From Phaseolus vulgaris (lineage: Eukaryota; Streptophyta; Magnoliopsida; Fabales; Fabaceae), in NCBI RefSeq assembly GCF_000499845.2, contig NC_023757.2, forward strand, positions 3,692,118 through 3,756,117: a stretch of DNA of 64,000 bases. Direction: 5' to 3'. Numbering within the stretch: position 1 is the stretch's first letter; the number at the start of each line of letters is the position of its first letter. Below the pieces are notes generated by a model. That model did not search any database. It saw only the letters and a program-made list of their open reading frames with translations, and was not told the DNA's origin. Below are positions 22,601-33,900 of the stretch, piece by piece. A program made the position numbers and the translations under genes.

Positions 22601-25020
22601 GAATCATTACTAATGGGAGTCACAAAGTGCATGTGCTTTGGGAGGCCCTTAACACCTGGCGGAAATCGAGCGTGGTCCATTATATATTTTCTATCTTCTT
22701 GGTATGAATTCTAAATTATTATTCAATTTCTATTTTGCATTATCGAAGAAGTGAGATGTATTTGCCTTTTGTTATTCACGCGAAAAGAATCCTTGGAGAT
22801 TTCGTATATGCCTAATCTCTTATGGTTTAATTGTTTGACTTTTAACCTTTTGCCTATAAATTTGGTCCAAGGTAAAACAACCTCTCAAAATTTTGGTAGA
22901 CAGTCTAATGTCTGATATTGGATAGGCGGTCTAGTGTCTATTGTTGGATAGATGGTCTAGTGTGTACTAGGTAGACTGCCTAGTTTGAGTAGACCGTCTA
23001 GTGTGTGTTTCAGGGTAGACTGTCTAGTATGTTACGCAATAATGTGTTTCCTCTTTGCTCTATTTTCTTCTTCTTTCTATGTTTTTTGTGTTTCAATTCC
23101 TTTTCATTTTTCAATCAAGTTTGACATGAAGATATTTTTTTTCAAATTATTAACTAAATGAAAGTTTCAAGATGGTAATGGAGTTCTTTTGAAGAGCTTT
23201 ATTGTGCGTCTTTGTTTCTTCTTTTCTTTTTGGTTCTTGTTTCTTTGTTGCCTTTCTTTTCAAGTGAGGAATCTGTTCATTCTTTTTCTTTACAAAGTCA
23301 TCTTTATCTTCATCCAAGTGAAAACCTTGCTATTTCTCTTGTTTCTACTGTTCCAATAACCATCATTTGTGGAGTATATCGATCATCATTGCTTTAAGTG
23401 CTAAAAAGAAGCTTAAGTTCATTGATGGAACTGTTGTAGAATGTGCTAAAGATGATATGTTGTATCAACCATGGTAAAGGTGTAACAATATGGTGGTTTC
23501 ATGGTTGGTGCATTGCTGTCTCCTTCTATAAGGCAAAATATATTATGGATGGAGAAAGCTAAAGAAATTTGGAGTGATTTAAAGTGAACTTTTTTTCAGG
23601 GAAACCTTTTAAGAATTTCAGAGTTGCAAATGGAGGTTTCTTCTCTAAAACAAGGAGATTCTACTGTGACTGAATTCTTCACAAGATTGAGGATGAGTTA
23701 GACAGTTTTAGACTTGAGCCAATTTGTAGTTGTTTTGTCAAGTGTTCATGTGGAATTGTTACTCTGATTTTGCAAAGAAAAACAGAGAATCGTGCTATGC
23801 AATTCTTGAGGGAATTGTGACCAATATAGCAATATCAGGTCACATGTTCTCCTCACGGATCCTATTCCTTTCTAAAATATTTTCATATGTTGTTTGTCTT
23901 GGTGATTCACCCATTTCCTGGAAATCATAAAAACAACCTACTGTATACAAAAGTTCATCTAAAGCTGAGTATAGGTCTCTTGCCTCAACAACTTGTGAAA
24001 TCCAATGGCTTCTCCTACTTAATGTAGATCTTCAAGTGCATCACACAATTATCTCTCTTGTACTGCGACAATCAGTTTGCCATTCAAATTGCCTCAAACG
24101 CACACATAGAAATTGATAGCCACATTATCAGGGAAAAACTTCAAAAAGGGGTTATCAAACTTTTGCCCATTTGTTCAAGTCTTCAATAAGATGACATATT
24201 GGCCAAAGCTCTGCCTCTAATGTGGTTCATAATCTCTGCTCCAAGCTGGAATGCTCAATATTTACTCCCAGCTTGAGGGGGGACTCTCCAAATTCCGGTA
24301 GACGGGCTAGTGTTTGATGTTGAATAGACGGGCTAGTGTGTATTGGGTAGACCATCTAGTCTTGGTAGCTTGACTAGTGTGTTTCAGGGTAAACTGACTA
24401 GTGTGTTTTAGGGTAGATTGACTAGTGTATTTCCGGGTAGACTGTCTAGTATGTTACACTATAATGTGTTTCTGCTTTGCTCTGTTTTTTTCTTCTTTCT
24501 ACGTTTTCTATATTTAAATTTATTTTCGTTTTTCAATCAAGTTTAACATAAGAATCAACTTTCAAATTATTTTGCAACTAAATCAAAGTTTCAAGACAAC
24601 CAACTTAAAAATATCATTTAAAAGCATCATTTTCCTGGTCCCGACAACTCACAAAATACGACTCATTAAATAAACACCACATGATTGTCATGGATCTGTA
24701 AGATCATTCATCCTATTCACCTCACTGTCCACTTTTTTTCATGCATTCCCAGGATCACTTTTCTGGTTGCAGAAGCGTGTTTGATAGCAGGTGCAACCAA
24801 GAATGCCTACCATACCAAATACCGTGGAATGGTTTATGCTCAGAACTTCTCCTGTGAAGCCTTGCGGAAAGGTGTTTTTGTTGCTGGCGCAGTTTTCATT
24901 GTTGCAACCATGATTCTTAACGTATACTACTACATGTACTTCACAAAGGCAATAACCACACCAGTTTCTCACAAGGCAAATCGGGTGAGCTCAACAGTAG
25001 GAATGGCTGGATATGCATGA
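19601..25020 (+). CDS. DUF1218 family membrane protein (three exons)
   Basis: Exons 19601-19702, 22496-22701 and 24753-25020 join in frame (102+206+268 nt) into a 191-residue protein. All junctions are GT-AG: GTC|GTAAGC, GACAG|GGAACC, TTG|GTATGA, CCCAG|GATCAC. Four hydrophobic segments (about 8-28, 55-75, 93-117, 141-166) predict a tetraspan membrane protein. DUF1218 hallmarks are visible: N-terminal GSTLVHLLVVVLSLVAFGFA followed by AAERRRS, the YCSYSSDVATGYGVGAFLFL loop, conserved Cys pairs (KCMC, C48/C137), and AWSIIYF. Arabidopsis relatives include the MWL and DESIGUAL proteins, linked to wall lignin and vein or leaf symmetry; the exact role here is unknown. Intron 1 is 2793 nt; intron 2 is 2051 nt because a 1714-bp Copia derivative sits in it. 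No damage to the coding exons is seen. Confidence 0.93.
20465..20482. repeat. (AT)n microsatellite in intron 1
   Basis: Nine AT units. Confidence 0.9.
22882..23171 (+). repeat. 5' LTR of the intronic Copia element
   Basis: It aligns along its whole length with 24284-24595. The first part is built of short tandem units of the form GGTAGACxGxCTAGTGTGT, and the last part is TC-rich and ends AAAGTTTCAAG. Confidence 0.85.
23395..24265 (+). pseudogene. Copia gag remnant fused to Copia RNase H tail
   Basis: 23395-23880 translates with frameshifts to the UBN2/Copia gag pattern: KKKLKFIDGT, then RCNNMVVSW, KEIWSDLK, RISELQMEVSSLKQGDSTVT EFF, and DQYSNIRSHVLLTDPIPF. At about 24050-24250 it switches to the extreme C-terminal RNase H pattern of Copia pol: LYCDNQFAIQIASN, then HIEIDSHIIREKLQKGVIKL and DILAKALP. 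Everything between (protease, integrase, RT) is missing, which points to one large internal deletion. Several stops make it non-coding. Confidence 0.8.
24284..24595 (+). repeat. 3' LTR of the intronic Copia element
   Basis: It begins directly after the polypurine tract and pairs with the 5' LTR. It has more of the CTAGTGTGT-type units than the 5' LTR, which explains the roughly 20-bp length difference. Confidence 0.85.
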
Positions 25021-26170
25021 TGGACCATGCCTTAAAGGGTAACAAATTTAGTCTTAATTTCAATGGATGTCTCAATGATTATCACTAAAACGGTGATTTT
25101 CATTTGGTTTTTCCTAGTTAATCGGTGTTTATAATGTTCATGTGGATGTTACTGGTCGGAAGTAAGCTATATACATATATATATTATAGTTAGGTAAAGA
25201 GGGTCTCGTAATGTTATTGGGTTTCAGATAAACTTCATATTGAAAGTTTGTAAAATGTTTTTGAGGCTATGTTTCCCTCTAATAGAACTGGGATTTTTGA
25301 AAGCCTATGGATTTAAAGATGAAGATGAGCTTGTTGGAGGCTTCATTTACTTTTTAGTCAAATTTTCTGAGGAAATTTGCTGTTAGTTTGAAAGAAAGAT
25401 CAAGGATGATAAATTTGTGTCATAATTTCTCTGCAATAGTTCAGTAGATACCATTTCAATTAACTAATAGTTAGGCTTAAGATAATGTTATTGTATGGTG
25501 GAAATGGTATAATCTATCATTTTCTTAGTGTTCGTTATCTTTATGAAATACCTCATTTTGCCTAAACTTTTTAAAGTTATCTATTTATTTACTTGATCTT
25601 TTCTTTTGTATTTATTTTTACTTAATATGCCATTTTCTATAAAAATCCGTTTTTAAAGCAAGTTAACTAGTTAACTTTTTCTTTTAAGAAAAAATTCCAA
25701 ATGTTATTTTTTAAGTAATGGTAAATGTATTGGTGAGGGTTGTATGACTGATGACATGTATCAGTTCCCATCATTGGGTCGACGTCCATAAGGTCGATTG
25801 ATAACACAAGTCCAATTATGTTCAATCAAGGTCAACGTAGCTAATCTGCGTTTAAGAGTTAGGTAATGCAGTCTTAATAAGAATTTTTTTGAAAGTAATA
25901 TAAATAGGACATATTCCAATAATTAGGTATGTCATCATATATCGTGTTTTGAGAATCGAGTACCGAACGTTTTTGCAAAGCGTCGGAGTGTATTTTGTAG
26001 GTACCCATCGAGTTTGAATTACGAGAAGACCAATAATCGAAGCTAGGAAGGAAAAACGAGGAGTTTGCAAGGAAGGGAGTTGAAAGACCGGACGATTGAC
26101 GAATAGAAGGAGAAAAAAGAAGAATCCTCTAATAATTCTCTAACCTCAATCCCTTAAGAAAACATACTAA
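25021..26170. other. 3' UTR of the DUF1218 gene, then intergenic DNA
   Basis: About 25021-25300 is the probable 3' UTR. From 25740 to 26160 there is less AT-rich text (GGGTCGACGTCCATAAGGTCG and GCAAAGCGTCGGAGTGTATT) that resembles LTR-element sequence and is loosely similar in layout to the LINE target region at about 28560-28670. No coding motif was found. Confidence 0.4.
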
Positions 26171-26309
26171 ATCAACTAAGCAAAAAGTGAAAGAATTGAT
26201 CAACCCTTACGAAAACATATTAAAATCAACTAAGCAAAAAGTGAAAGAATTGATCAACCCTTACGAAAACATATTAAAATCAACTAAGCAAAAAGTGAAA
26301 GAATTGATC
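26171..26309. repeat. 54-bp tandem repeat, about 2.6 units
   Basis: Units start at 26171, 26225 and 26279 with ATCAACTAAGCAAAAAGTGA and are identical as far as they go; the third is cut short. Confidence 0.95.
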
Positions 26310-26337
26310 TTCTCGTTGGGTCACAACAATTTGAACA

Positions 26338-26473
26338 CAATCAATTATGTTAAACAATATAATTAAATAGTATGATTAAAACTCAAATAATATTATAGTT
26401 ATTATCAATCAATTATGTTAAACAATATAATTAAATAGTATGATTAAAACTCAAATAATATTATAGTTATTAT
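26338..26473. repeat. 68-bp tandem duplication
   Basis: Two identical copies, 26338-26405 and 26406-26473, each starting CAATCAATTATGTTAAACAA. It lies only 28 bp from the 54-bp array but is unrelated in sequence. Confidence 0.95.
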
Positions 26474-27018
26474 ATATATGAACTAAATTTTTATTATTAT
26501 TCTAAAAAATTAACAACACATAATTTTTTTTGAGAAATACACATAATAAAAAGAGAATATTTTGCCTGTAAAAAACATGTAACTCGACCAAGAACATAAA
26601 TTGTGTGTACATTTCTTGACAACGTTTAATAATTAAAAAATAGCAGGCAGGAATAACAATAAAAAATATTAAATGAGAGCTAATTATTTTGCCTCTTTCA
26701 AAATTGCTAGCTGTGAATTCGCTCTCTTTCCCACGTGAACAACTGAATGGTACAATAAATGATGAGAAAAAACACACACCTCATTGAATGTAAAACTTTA
26801 ATAAGTACAAATGATTACAGGAAAATATTTATTATTTTATTCTTAATATAATTTTAAATAAATTATTTATTGTATTTGTTAGTTTTCTCTCTCCAAACAG
26901 CTTTTAATGTATAATAAAAATATAAAATAAGATATGTTATACTAAAATTTTAAGAAGTCAGTCTAAAAAATTCTTTAAAAAAATATTATTATATAAGAAA
27001 AATATTGTTGTAACATTA
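26474..27018. other. Intergenic, nothing recognised
   Basis: AT-rich sequence without a supported gene. Confidence 0.4.
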
Positions 27019-27611
27019 ATGTTCTGTTTGCTTTTGTGTTTTTAAAAATCAAGAAGAAAGCGTGAAATTAAAAAATGATAATTGTGTTAATCGAGAAAGA
27101 ATTAAACTTTAGATTTTACGCTTAAAATTATAAAGAAAGATTAAAAAAAATTATCTTTAAGAAATTAATCTTTTATAATATAATTTACTTTTATTAATAA
27201 TTATATTTTGTAAACAATTAATTAAAACAAATATTAATATAATAAACATTAATATTTTATTTTAATAATATACTGAAAAGTATTTTACTTGATATTAAAT
27301 TTAAATTAATTTATTATCATTTAAAATATAACTTTTTATGTATTAAAATTTATAATAATTTATTTATTTTAATTTAAAATTTATTTTAATTTATTTTAAC
27401 ATTTTTAAAAATTACTTTTTATGTGAATTTTTTTTATCAATTAAAAAAAATTATAATTTCAATTACACCAATTATATTACTCATAAACTTTCATATTTTT
27501 TTATGTTAATTTTTTTTTATCTTAATTCAAACAAACTAATTTCTCTCACTTTTCTTTTAAATCTACTTAAATTCTTCAATCTTTCAATTTCACTCACTCC
27601 AAACAAAACAT
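27019..27611. mobile_element. MITE-like element with CAAACAAAACAT ends
   Basis: The left end ATGTTCTGTTTG matches the complement of the right end CAAACAAAACAT in 11 of 12 bases. The interior is very AT-rich without coding potential. The right end (AAATCTACTTAAATTCTTCA...CTCCAAACAAAACAT) matches repeats at 10905-11060 and, inverted, at 13178. No convincing target duplication was found, so the superfamily is left open. Confidence 0.5.
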
Positions 27612-27866
27612 AACTAATAATTAATAATTATAAATTTAATAACAGTAACATTATGATAAAAATTAGTAGTTATTATGATGAAAACAATGATAAAATAATA
27701 ATGTAATGACGTAATAGTAATTTTTTTTGACAAATATGATAAAAATGGTGATGGTTTGTATAATAAGTGTGATGCAATAATAATAGTAGTTATAAATTGG
27801 GTGAAAACAATGGAACTAATAATAAAAGTTTTAACAAAAATGGTAAAAGTAACGGAATATAACCAT
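27612..27866. other. Intergenic, nothing recognised
   Basis: AT-rich with TAAT-type simple-sequence tendency. Confidence 0.4.
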
Positions 27867-28248
27867 CACTACAATAAAATCATCAAATAGAAACCAATTG
27901 TTAGAGATAAAAATAATTAGTTGCTATAGTAACTAAAGTAAAAACCATTTTATAAACTAAAAAAAATTGGTTTCTAAATTAGTTTCTATTATTGTTAAAT
28001 GGTTTTTAAATTGATATCTAATTAGCTACCAAGGTTTTAACTACCAATTATTTAGATTCTAAAATTTGGTAGCAAAAACTTTGGTAGCTAATTAGATACC
28101 AATTTAGAAACCATTTAACAATAATATAAACTAATTTAGAAACCAAAAATTTATTTAGTCCTTAAAATGGTCTCTAATTTAGTCAATATAACAATTAATT
28201 ATTTTTGGTCTCTAAAATTAGTTTCTATTTCTTAATTTTGTTGTAGTG
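27867..28248. mobile_element. Non-autonomous CACTA element
   Basis: It starts CACTACAATAAAATCATCAA and ends TAATTTTGTTGTAGTG, the En/Spm-type terminal inverted repeat. The whole element is close to one long palindrome whose centre is at about 28025-28090 (AGCTACCAAGGTTTTAACTA / TTTGGTAGCTAATT). Flanking triplets are CAT and AAT, so a 3-bp target duplication is imperfect. No coding potential. Confidence 0.85.
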
Positions 28249-28670
28249 AATTATGATATGGTGATATTTGTTATATAAAAAATATGCTAATGGTGTGTGC
28301 AAATGGAAGAGAGAACTCATTATAATTATATAGTTTGAAATCGAATGAGTTTCAGAAGTCTTCGTTTCTGATTCTGATTGCACCATGTTTAAAATATATT
28401 AACGGCATGATATGATGAACAAGGTTAAGTCATATGAAAAATTAGGTAATACACTTTTAATTAGGATTCATACACTCCAACAATAATAGGGTTCATCACA
28501 AACATATAACTTTCAAGAAAAGGTATTTCATTATTACACATTTATTATACCGAATACCGAATAATTACTTAAGAGTCAAAGCACCTTTTGCAGGTAACCT
28601 CCGACCGAGAACGAACATAGAAAGAAGAGTTTGACTGAAGGTAGTGAACGAGAGTTGAGGAAGGGACTAT
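28249..28670. other. Left flank of the LINE insertion
   Basis: Mixed-composition sequence from about 28560 (CACCTTTTGCAGGTAACCTC) continues across the LINE at 35529 (GAGTGGAAGAAGGAGCGTAT). It may itself be an older LTR element that the LINE entered. Confidence 0.4.
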
Positions 28671-28686
28671 ATTGATCGAACCTAAG
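28671..28686. repeat. Target-site duplication, left copy
   Basis: ATTGATCGAACCTAAG, identical to 35513-35528. Confidence 0.95.
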
Positions 28687-28747
28687 ATATAAATTTTGTC
28701 AAAACCGTAGAATAAAATAGAGGAATAATATTGAAGACACGTGAACC

Positions 28748-30994
28748 ATGAACCAGGGAGGAACATCCTTCTTCTTTTCTAACTTCCCTTTCGATCTCAG
28801 AGAATCAGACTTGTGGAAAATCTTTAGAAGATGGGGAAGGGTGAACGATCTCTTTATATATAATAGACTAAATATTAAGAAGCAACGGTTCGGATTTGTA
28901 AGATTTCAAGGAGTCCAGAACATCAAGGAGTTAGAATATCATCTAAATACAATTTGGATTGGGAGTTGGAAGATGAACGTTAATAGGCCAAAATACAACA
29001 GGGCAGCAGATACAAGAAAGGAGTGGAACGTTAAGTTGAAGGAGAAGGCAACAGAGACCGAAAAAGAAATCAAAAAAGAATGGAGGGCTAAAGGATCAAG
29101 CACATACGCAAACTCTGTCAAGTATGGTTATAAAGGTAGAGCACAAACGCAGAACAAAGAAAATGTGAATGCTATACACTTTAGAGCAGAGGAAACTCCC
29201 AGAGGATGGCTAAGTAAGTGTTATATTGGGAGAGTCTTGGATCTTAACAAGGTATCTAGCCTAAACGAAAGCTTTATTTTGGGTGGCCTTGGATATATAA
29301 AGGTCAAATTTCTGGGGGGTTTCCATGTGCTGTTAAAAGGGGAAAATGAGATGAAGATCAACGAAGCCATAAAGGAGAATAAAGAGTGGTTTGAAGAACT
29401 GTTTGACACAATAATTCCTTGGGAAGAACAATTTGTAGCCGTGGATAAATTGGTTTGGGTGAGATGCAGGGGTTTACCACTGAAGTTATGGAACTCAGAC
29501 TGTTTCAAGCACATAGCAGCGTTACTGGGAACCTTGGTCGAGATTGATGAGGCAACTTTGGCACTGGAAGAGCTTGAGTATGCAAGGTTCAAAATCAGAG
29601 TTTCAGTGGGGTGTGAGGCGAAGATAACTAGTTACATGAAGATTAACGAGGTTCTGTATCAGGTATCGGTGGAGGAAGAGAGCACTGTCCCAGACTATAA
29701 ACTGTGTCAATGCCATTGGAGTGAAGAATCTGAAGGCTTGGACTTAGAGGTGGGTTCAATTGCATCAAACAGTTCAGCGCGCTCGGGGAGTAGGGATTTC
29801 GAGGTTGGAAGAAAGGTGGCAGAGGACATTTTGACGGTGGAATTGCGAAACGCCCAACCACCGTCGGAGCAAGGTCACCGGAGATCGAAACCTATAGGTA
29901 CGGGGGGTGGTAGCTAGGCTCTTTCGGCTAGACCTCTAGGCCCTCTCTCTGCACCTATTACCTTAGGAAAGGATGACCTAGGGGCTTTTTCTCCAACGGC
30001 TCTAAGTAGGGCTGACGTGGACAAGAGGATTGGGCCTTCAGAATGGGCCCAAGATGGTTTGGTTTACGCAACCTACGCGGAAATGGAAGGGAGGTGCGGA
30101 AGCAAAAACCTATTGGAGAATCCGTCAAAATCAGGCCCAATTATCTATGGAGATGAGAAGCTTTGGAACGGATCACCTGGGAGGCTGCCCATATCCGAAA
30201 ATTTCATTTCTCTTGACGAATCAGAACAGGGAGGCCTTAGTGGGGAAGTCAAGATCACCTCACACCATGCGAAAGCACGAAATAGAGTAACCATTATACC
30301 CCCCTCTAACTCGTTTGTGGTTGCGAAGGAGAATAGGAGGATTCCTCCGTGCACGACGAATCTGGTAGCGGTAGGAGCAACAGACTCACGGTCTCAAAGT
30401 TCGATGTCAATGGAAGTTAACGGTTCATCCAAGTCCGTATCGAGGGTGGAGGATTCGTTAGGTGAGTCACAAGAGGCAAACCAGTCAACTAAGCAACACT
30501 TCTCTGTTGTCGCAAAGAACAAACATAAGCAAAGCCAATCTCAATCGGATTCGAAATCAAACAGAATCAAAGATACGTATCTTCTGCTCGGTAAGCAAAA
30601 GAAAAAGGGGACCCAACTGATTGAGGATGAGGTGGACTACCAAAAAAAGCAAGTCCACAGTTCGATTCCCCCGAATTCGTCTACAACAATGGATAGGAGA
30701 GTGTTCTGGGTGGGAGAATCAAGCAAGAGCAGCAAGCGGGATGAACGCAAGAATATAAGGTCAGTCCTATCTCAAATTAGTAATTCTGTTTCTGATACGG
30801 CCATTAATAATTGTAATCGTTTATTTTGGTTGAAACATGGGAGCCTTGAAACAATTAGAGTGTGGGAGTTGGGTAAACAGTTAGGGGCTTCTTGCGGGGA
30901 AGAAGGAAAAGTTATGGTAAGCTTAGAGGAACTAGAAAAAAGGGATAGGTTTATGAAACTTAAAAGGGAAGCGGGGGACGCTTTAGGTTGTTGA
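28748..30994 (+). pseudogene. LINE ORF1, RRM-containing protein, one in-frame amber stop
   Basis: The frame runs from ATG at 28748 to TGA at 30992-30994 (748 codons), interrupted once by TAG at 29915-29917. Residues about 7-82 are an RRM (FFSNFPFDLRESDLWKIFRR, with RNP1-like KKQRFGFVRF). Residues about 150-290 resemble the plant DUF4283 region (VWVRCRGLPLKLWNSDCF). The rest is low-complexity, Ser-rich and charged. Family role: an RNA-binding chaperone that packages the LINE RNA. Sequence after the TAG stays open and keeps the same character, so the stop looks like a single recent lesion. A suppressed stop is possible, but no known readthrough context follows. Confidence 0.85.
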
Positions 30995-33900
30995 TGAGAA
31001 TTCTCTCTTTAAATGTGAGAGGGTTTGGGAGTCCTGTAAAGTGGAGGTATGTTAAGGAAATTATTAGAAAGGAGGGGATTAAAATGTTATGTTTGCAAGA
31101 AGTAAGAATGAATAATTTTAGCTTAGATTTATGCTGCAAGTTATGGGGCGATAATGACATTGATTTTTTATATAGTGAGCCAGCAAACGGGTCAGGGGGT
31201 ATTCTTATGATTTGGCATAAAGTTTTCTTCCAGTGCACTAGTAACATCATAAATAGAAGGTTCATTGTGTTCTTTGGGTTATCTAAGGAGAAAAATATCT
31301 CTGTTGTCGTTGTTAACGTGTACTCTTCCTGTTTAATTCACGAGAAAACACAAATGTGGTCAGAATTATTGGAGATTAGGCAAAGGGAACCTTGCAGTTC
31401 TTGGTGCATATTGGGGGACTTCAACTCCATAAGAAATGAGAGGGAACGAAAGGGGATTAATAAAGTAAGCGGTAATAAGAGAGAAATGCAAGGTTTTAAT
31501 AACTTCATCGATAATATGGAATTGGTGGATATACCTTGTATTGGAAGAAAATACACTTGGTATAGACCTAACGGCAAAGCAAAAAGTAGGCTTGATAGGT
31601 TTTTGGTGTCCTTTGAATGGTTACAATTCTGGCCAGGTAGTAAGCAATACATTACAGAGAGACAAATATCTGATCACTGTGTGTTAGTGTTAAAATCAAA
31701 TGTGGCAGATTGGGGTCCAAAACCTTTTAGGTTTCTTGACATTTGGCAGGAAGATAAAGAGTTTGTTAATTTTGTTAAAAGCAAGTGGGATAGTTACTTG
31801 GTTCAAGGTAACAAAATTTTGGTGTTAAAAGAGAAACTGAAAATGCTAAAGAGTGACCTAAAAGGTTGGAACAGAGATGTTTTCGGGTATACGGAAAAGT
31901 CAAAACTTGAGATCTTGAGGAAAATACAAGAGTTGGATTCGAGAGATGATGAGGAAGGTTTGGATGAAAACAAGATCATGGTAAGAAGAGAACTCCTGAG
32001 CCAGTTACAAGTTATAAATGAGAGAAATGAATCCCTATTACAACAAAAGTCAAGAGCGTTATGGATTAAGCAAGGGGATTCGAACTCTAAATTCTTTCAT
32101 GCCTCTATCAAATGGAGAAGGATGAGGAACGAAATAAAAGGTATTAATTGTAATCTATCTGGGAGTTGGGTGGAAGAACCAAACAAGGTAAAGGAGTTGG
32201 TCTTGGAATTTTACAAACACAAGATGTCGGCAATCGAAGATATCGGGGTTAGGTTGGACAATGTGGTTTTCAAGGAGATATCCGATTCTGAAAATAGATT
32301 TTTGACCGATCCGTTCGATGAAAAAGAAATAAAGGAAGCCATCTGGAATTGCGATAGTCATAAAAGTCCTGGCCCAGATGGGGTAACCTTCAGCTTCATT
32401 AAAAATAATTGGAATATTTTAGAAAAGGACATCTTGGGAGTTGTAAAATTCTTTCATAAAGAGGGGGTGATCCCGAAGGGTTGCAATGCGTCCTTTATAA
32501 TGTTGATCCCAAAATCGGAGAATCCCCAATCCTTGGAAGAGTATAAACCTATTTCTCTTGTTGGTTGTTTGTATAAGATTTTGACGAAAGTGCTAGCTAA
32601 TAGGATTAAAAAGGTCATTGCAAATGTAATAGATGAGTCTCAATCTGCTTTTCTGTCTAATAGAGGTTTGTTAGACAGTAATCTCGTATTGAATGAGGTT
32701 GTGGATGATCTGAAAAAAAGGAGAAAGAGCGGGGTGATAGTGAAACTTGACTTTGAGAAGGCATATGATTCGGTAAGTTGGGAATTTTTATTTTATATGA
32801 TGGGAAGATTAGGATTTTGTGGGAAATGGGTTCAATGGATTAGAGCCTGCCTTGAATCAGCTACAATCTCGGTTTTGGTAAATGGTAGCCCAACAAAGGA
32901 ATTCAAACCAACTAGAGGCCTTAGACAAGGGGATCCGCTGGCACCGTTCTTGTTCCTGATCGTGGCACAAGGTTTAGCTGGTTTAGCAAAGCAAGCCACA
33001 AGAAAGAATATGCTTTCGGGTATTAAAGTAGGGGGCAAGAAGGTGGAGGTAAATTTGCTACAATTTGCGGATGATACCCTTTTCGTGTGCGAACCAAACT
33101 TGCAGAATATCATGTGTATCAAGGCTATTCTAAGATGTTTCGAACTAAGCTCAGGCCTCAAAGTTAACTTTCACAAGAGTAAGATTGGGGCAATCGGAGT
33201 AGATAGGTACGAGGTGAAGATGTATTCTGAAATTCTGCATTGTGGTTTAATGGATATCCCGTTCATCTACCTAGGTTTACCTATAGGTGGCAATCCATCT
33301 AGGTGTTCTTTCTGGGAACCAGTGTTATTAAAGATAAGAAAGAAGCTGTCAGTTTGGAAGGGTAGGAATTTATCCTTTGCGGGAAGAGTGTGCCTTATAA
33401 AATCTGTTATCAATGCTGTCCCACTCTTTTATCTATCCTTCTATAAAGCCCCAACTGGAGTGTGTAAGGAAATTATTAAGATACAGCGGAAATTTCTGTG
33501 GGGGTGGGGAAAGGAAGGGAGGAAAATTGCTTGGACTAGTTGGGAAAATATCTGTAAAGCGAAAGAGGAGGGCGGTCTTGGCATTAAACGTATTGATCTG
33601 TTTAATAAGGCTCTCTTGGCAAAATGGATGTGGAGGTTAGACTCCACTGAGTGTGGACTTTGGAAGGAGGTCTTGGAATCTAAGTATGATTTGAGGAGGT
33701 TGTTGAATTCATGTACACCGAATCGAAATAAGTTCACATCTAGTTGGTGGAATGATTTATCTAAAGTTGGCCTCTCGGACCAAGGCGACAATTGGTTCAA
33801 TCAGAATACAACTTGGAAAGTTGGAAAAGGGGATAAGATCAAATTTTGGGAAGATGAATGGCTAGCTATTGGCCAACTCAAAGCAAGGTATGATAGGTTG

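Larger units (their letters stand above)
22882..24595 (+). mobile_element. Internally deleted Copia LTR retrotransposon in intron 2
   Basis: Two similar LTRs (22882-23171 and 24284-24595) bracket about 1.1 kb of internal sequence. The 5-bp direct repeat ACAAC lies just outside both ends (22877-22881 and 24596-24600), consistent with a target-site duplication. A PBS-like TGGTAATGGAG follows the 5' LTR at 23173 and a polypurine tract (GAGGGGGG) precedes the 3' LTR. The inside has Copia gag and the end of Copia RNase H but no protease, integrase or reverse transcriptase, so it is a deletion derivative. It lies in the same orientation as the host gene. The LTR ends proposed by the direct repeat are CT...AG rather than TG...CA, so the exact boundary may be a few bases off. 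Confidence 0.85.

Noticed and set aside
26171..26473. CRISPR-like array
   Set aside because: The units are contiguous with no unique spacers and the sequence is a plant nuclear genome; these are simple tandem duplications.
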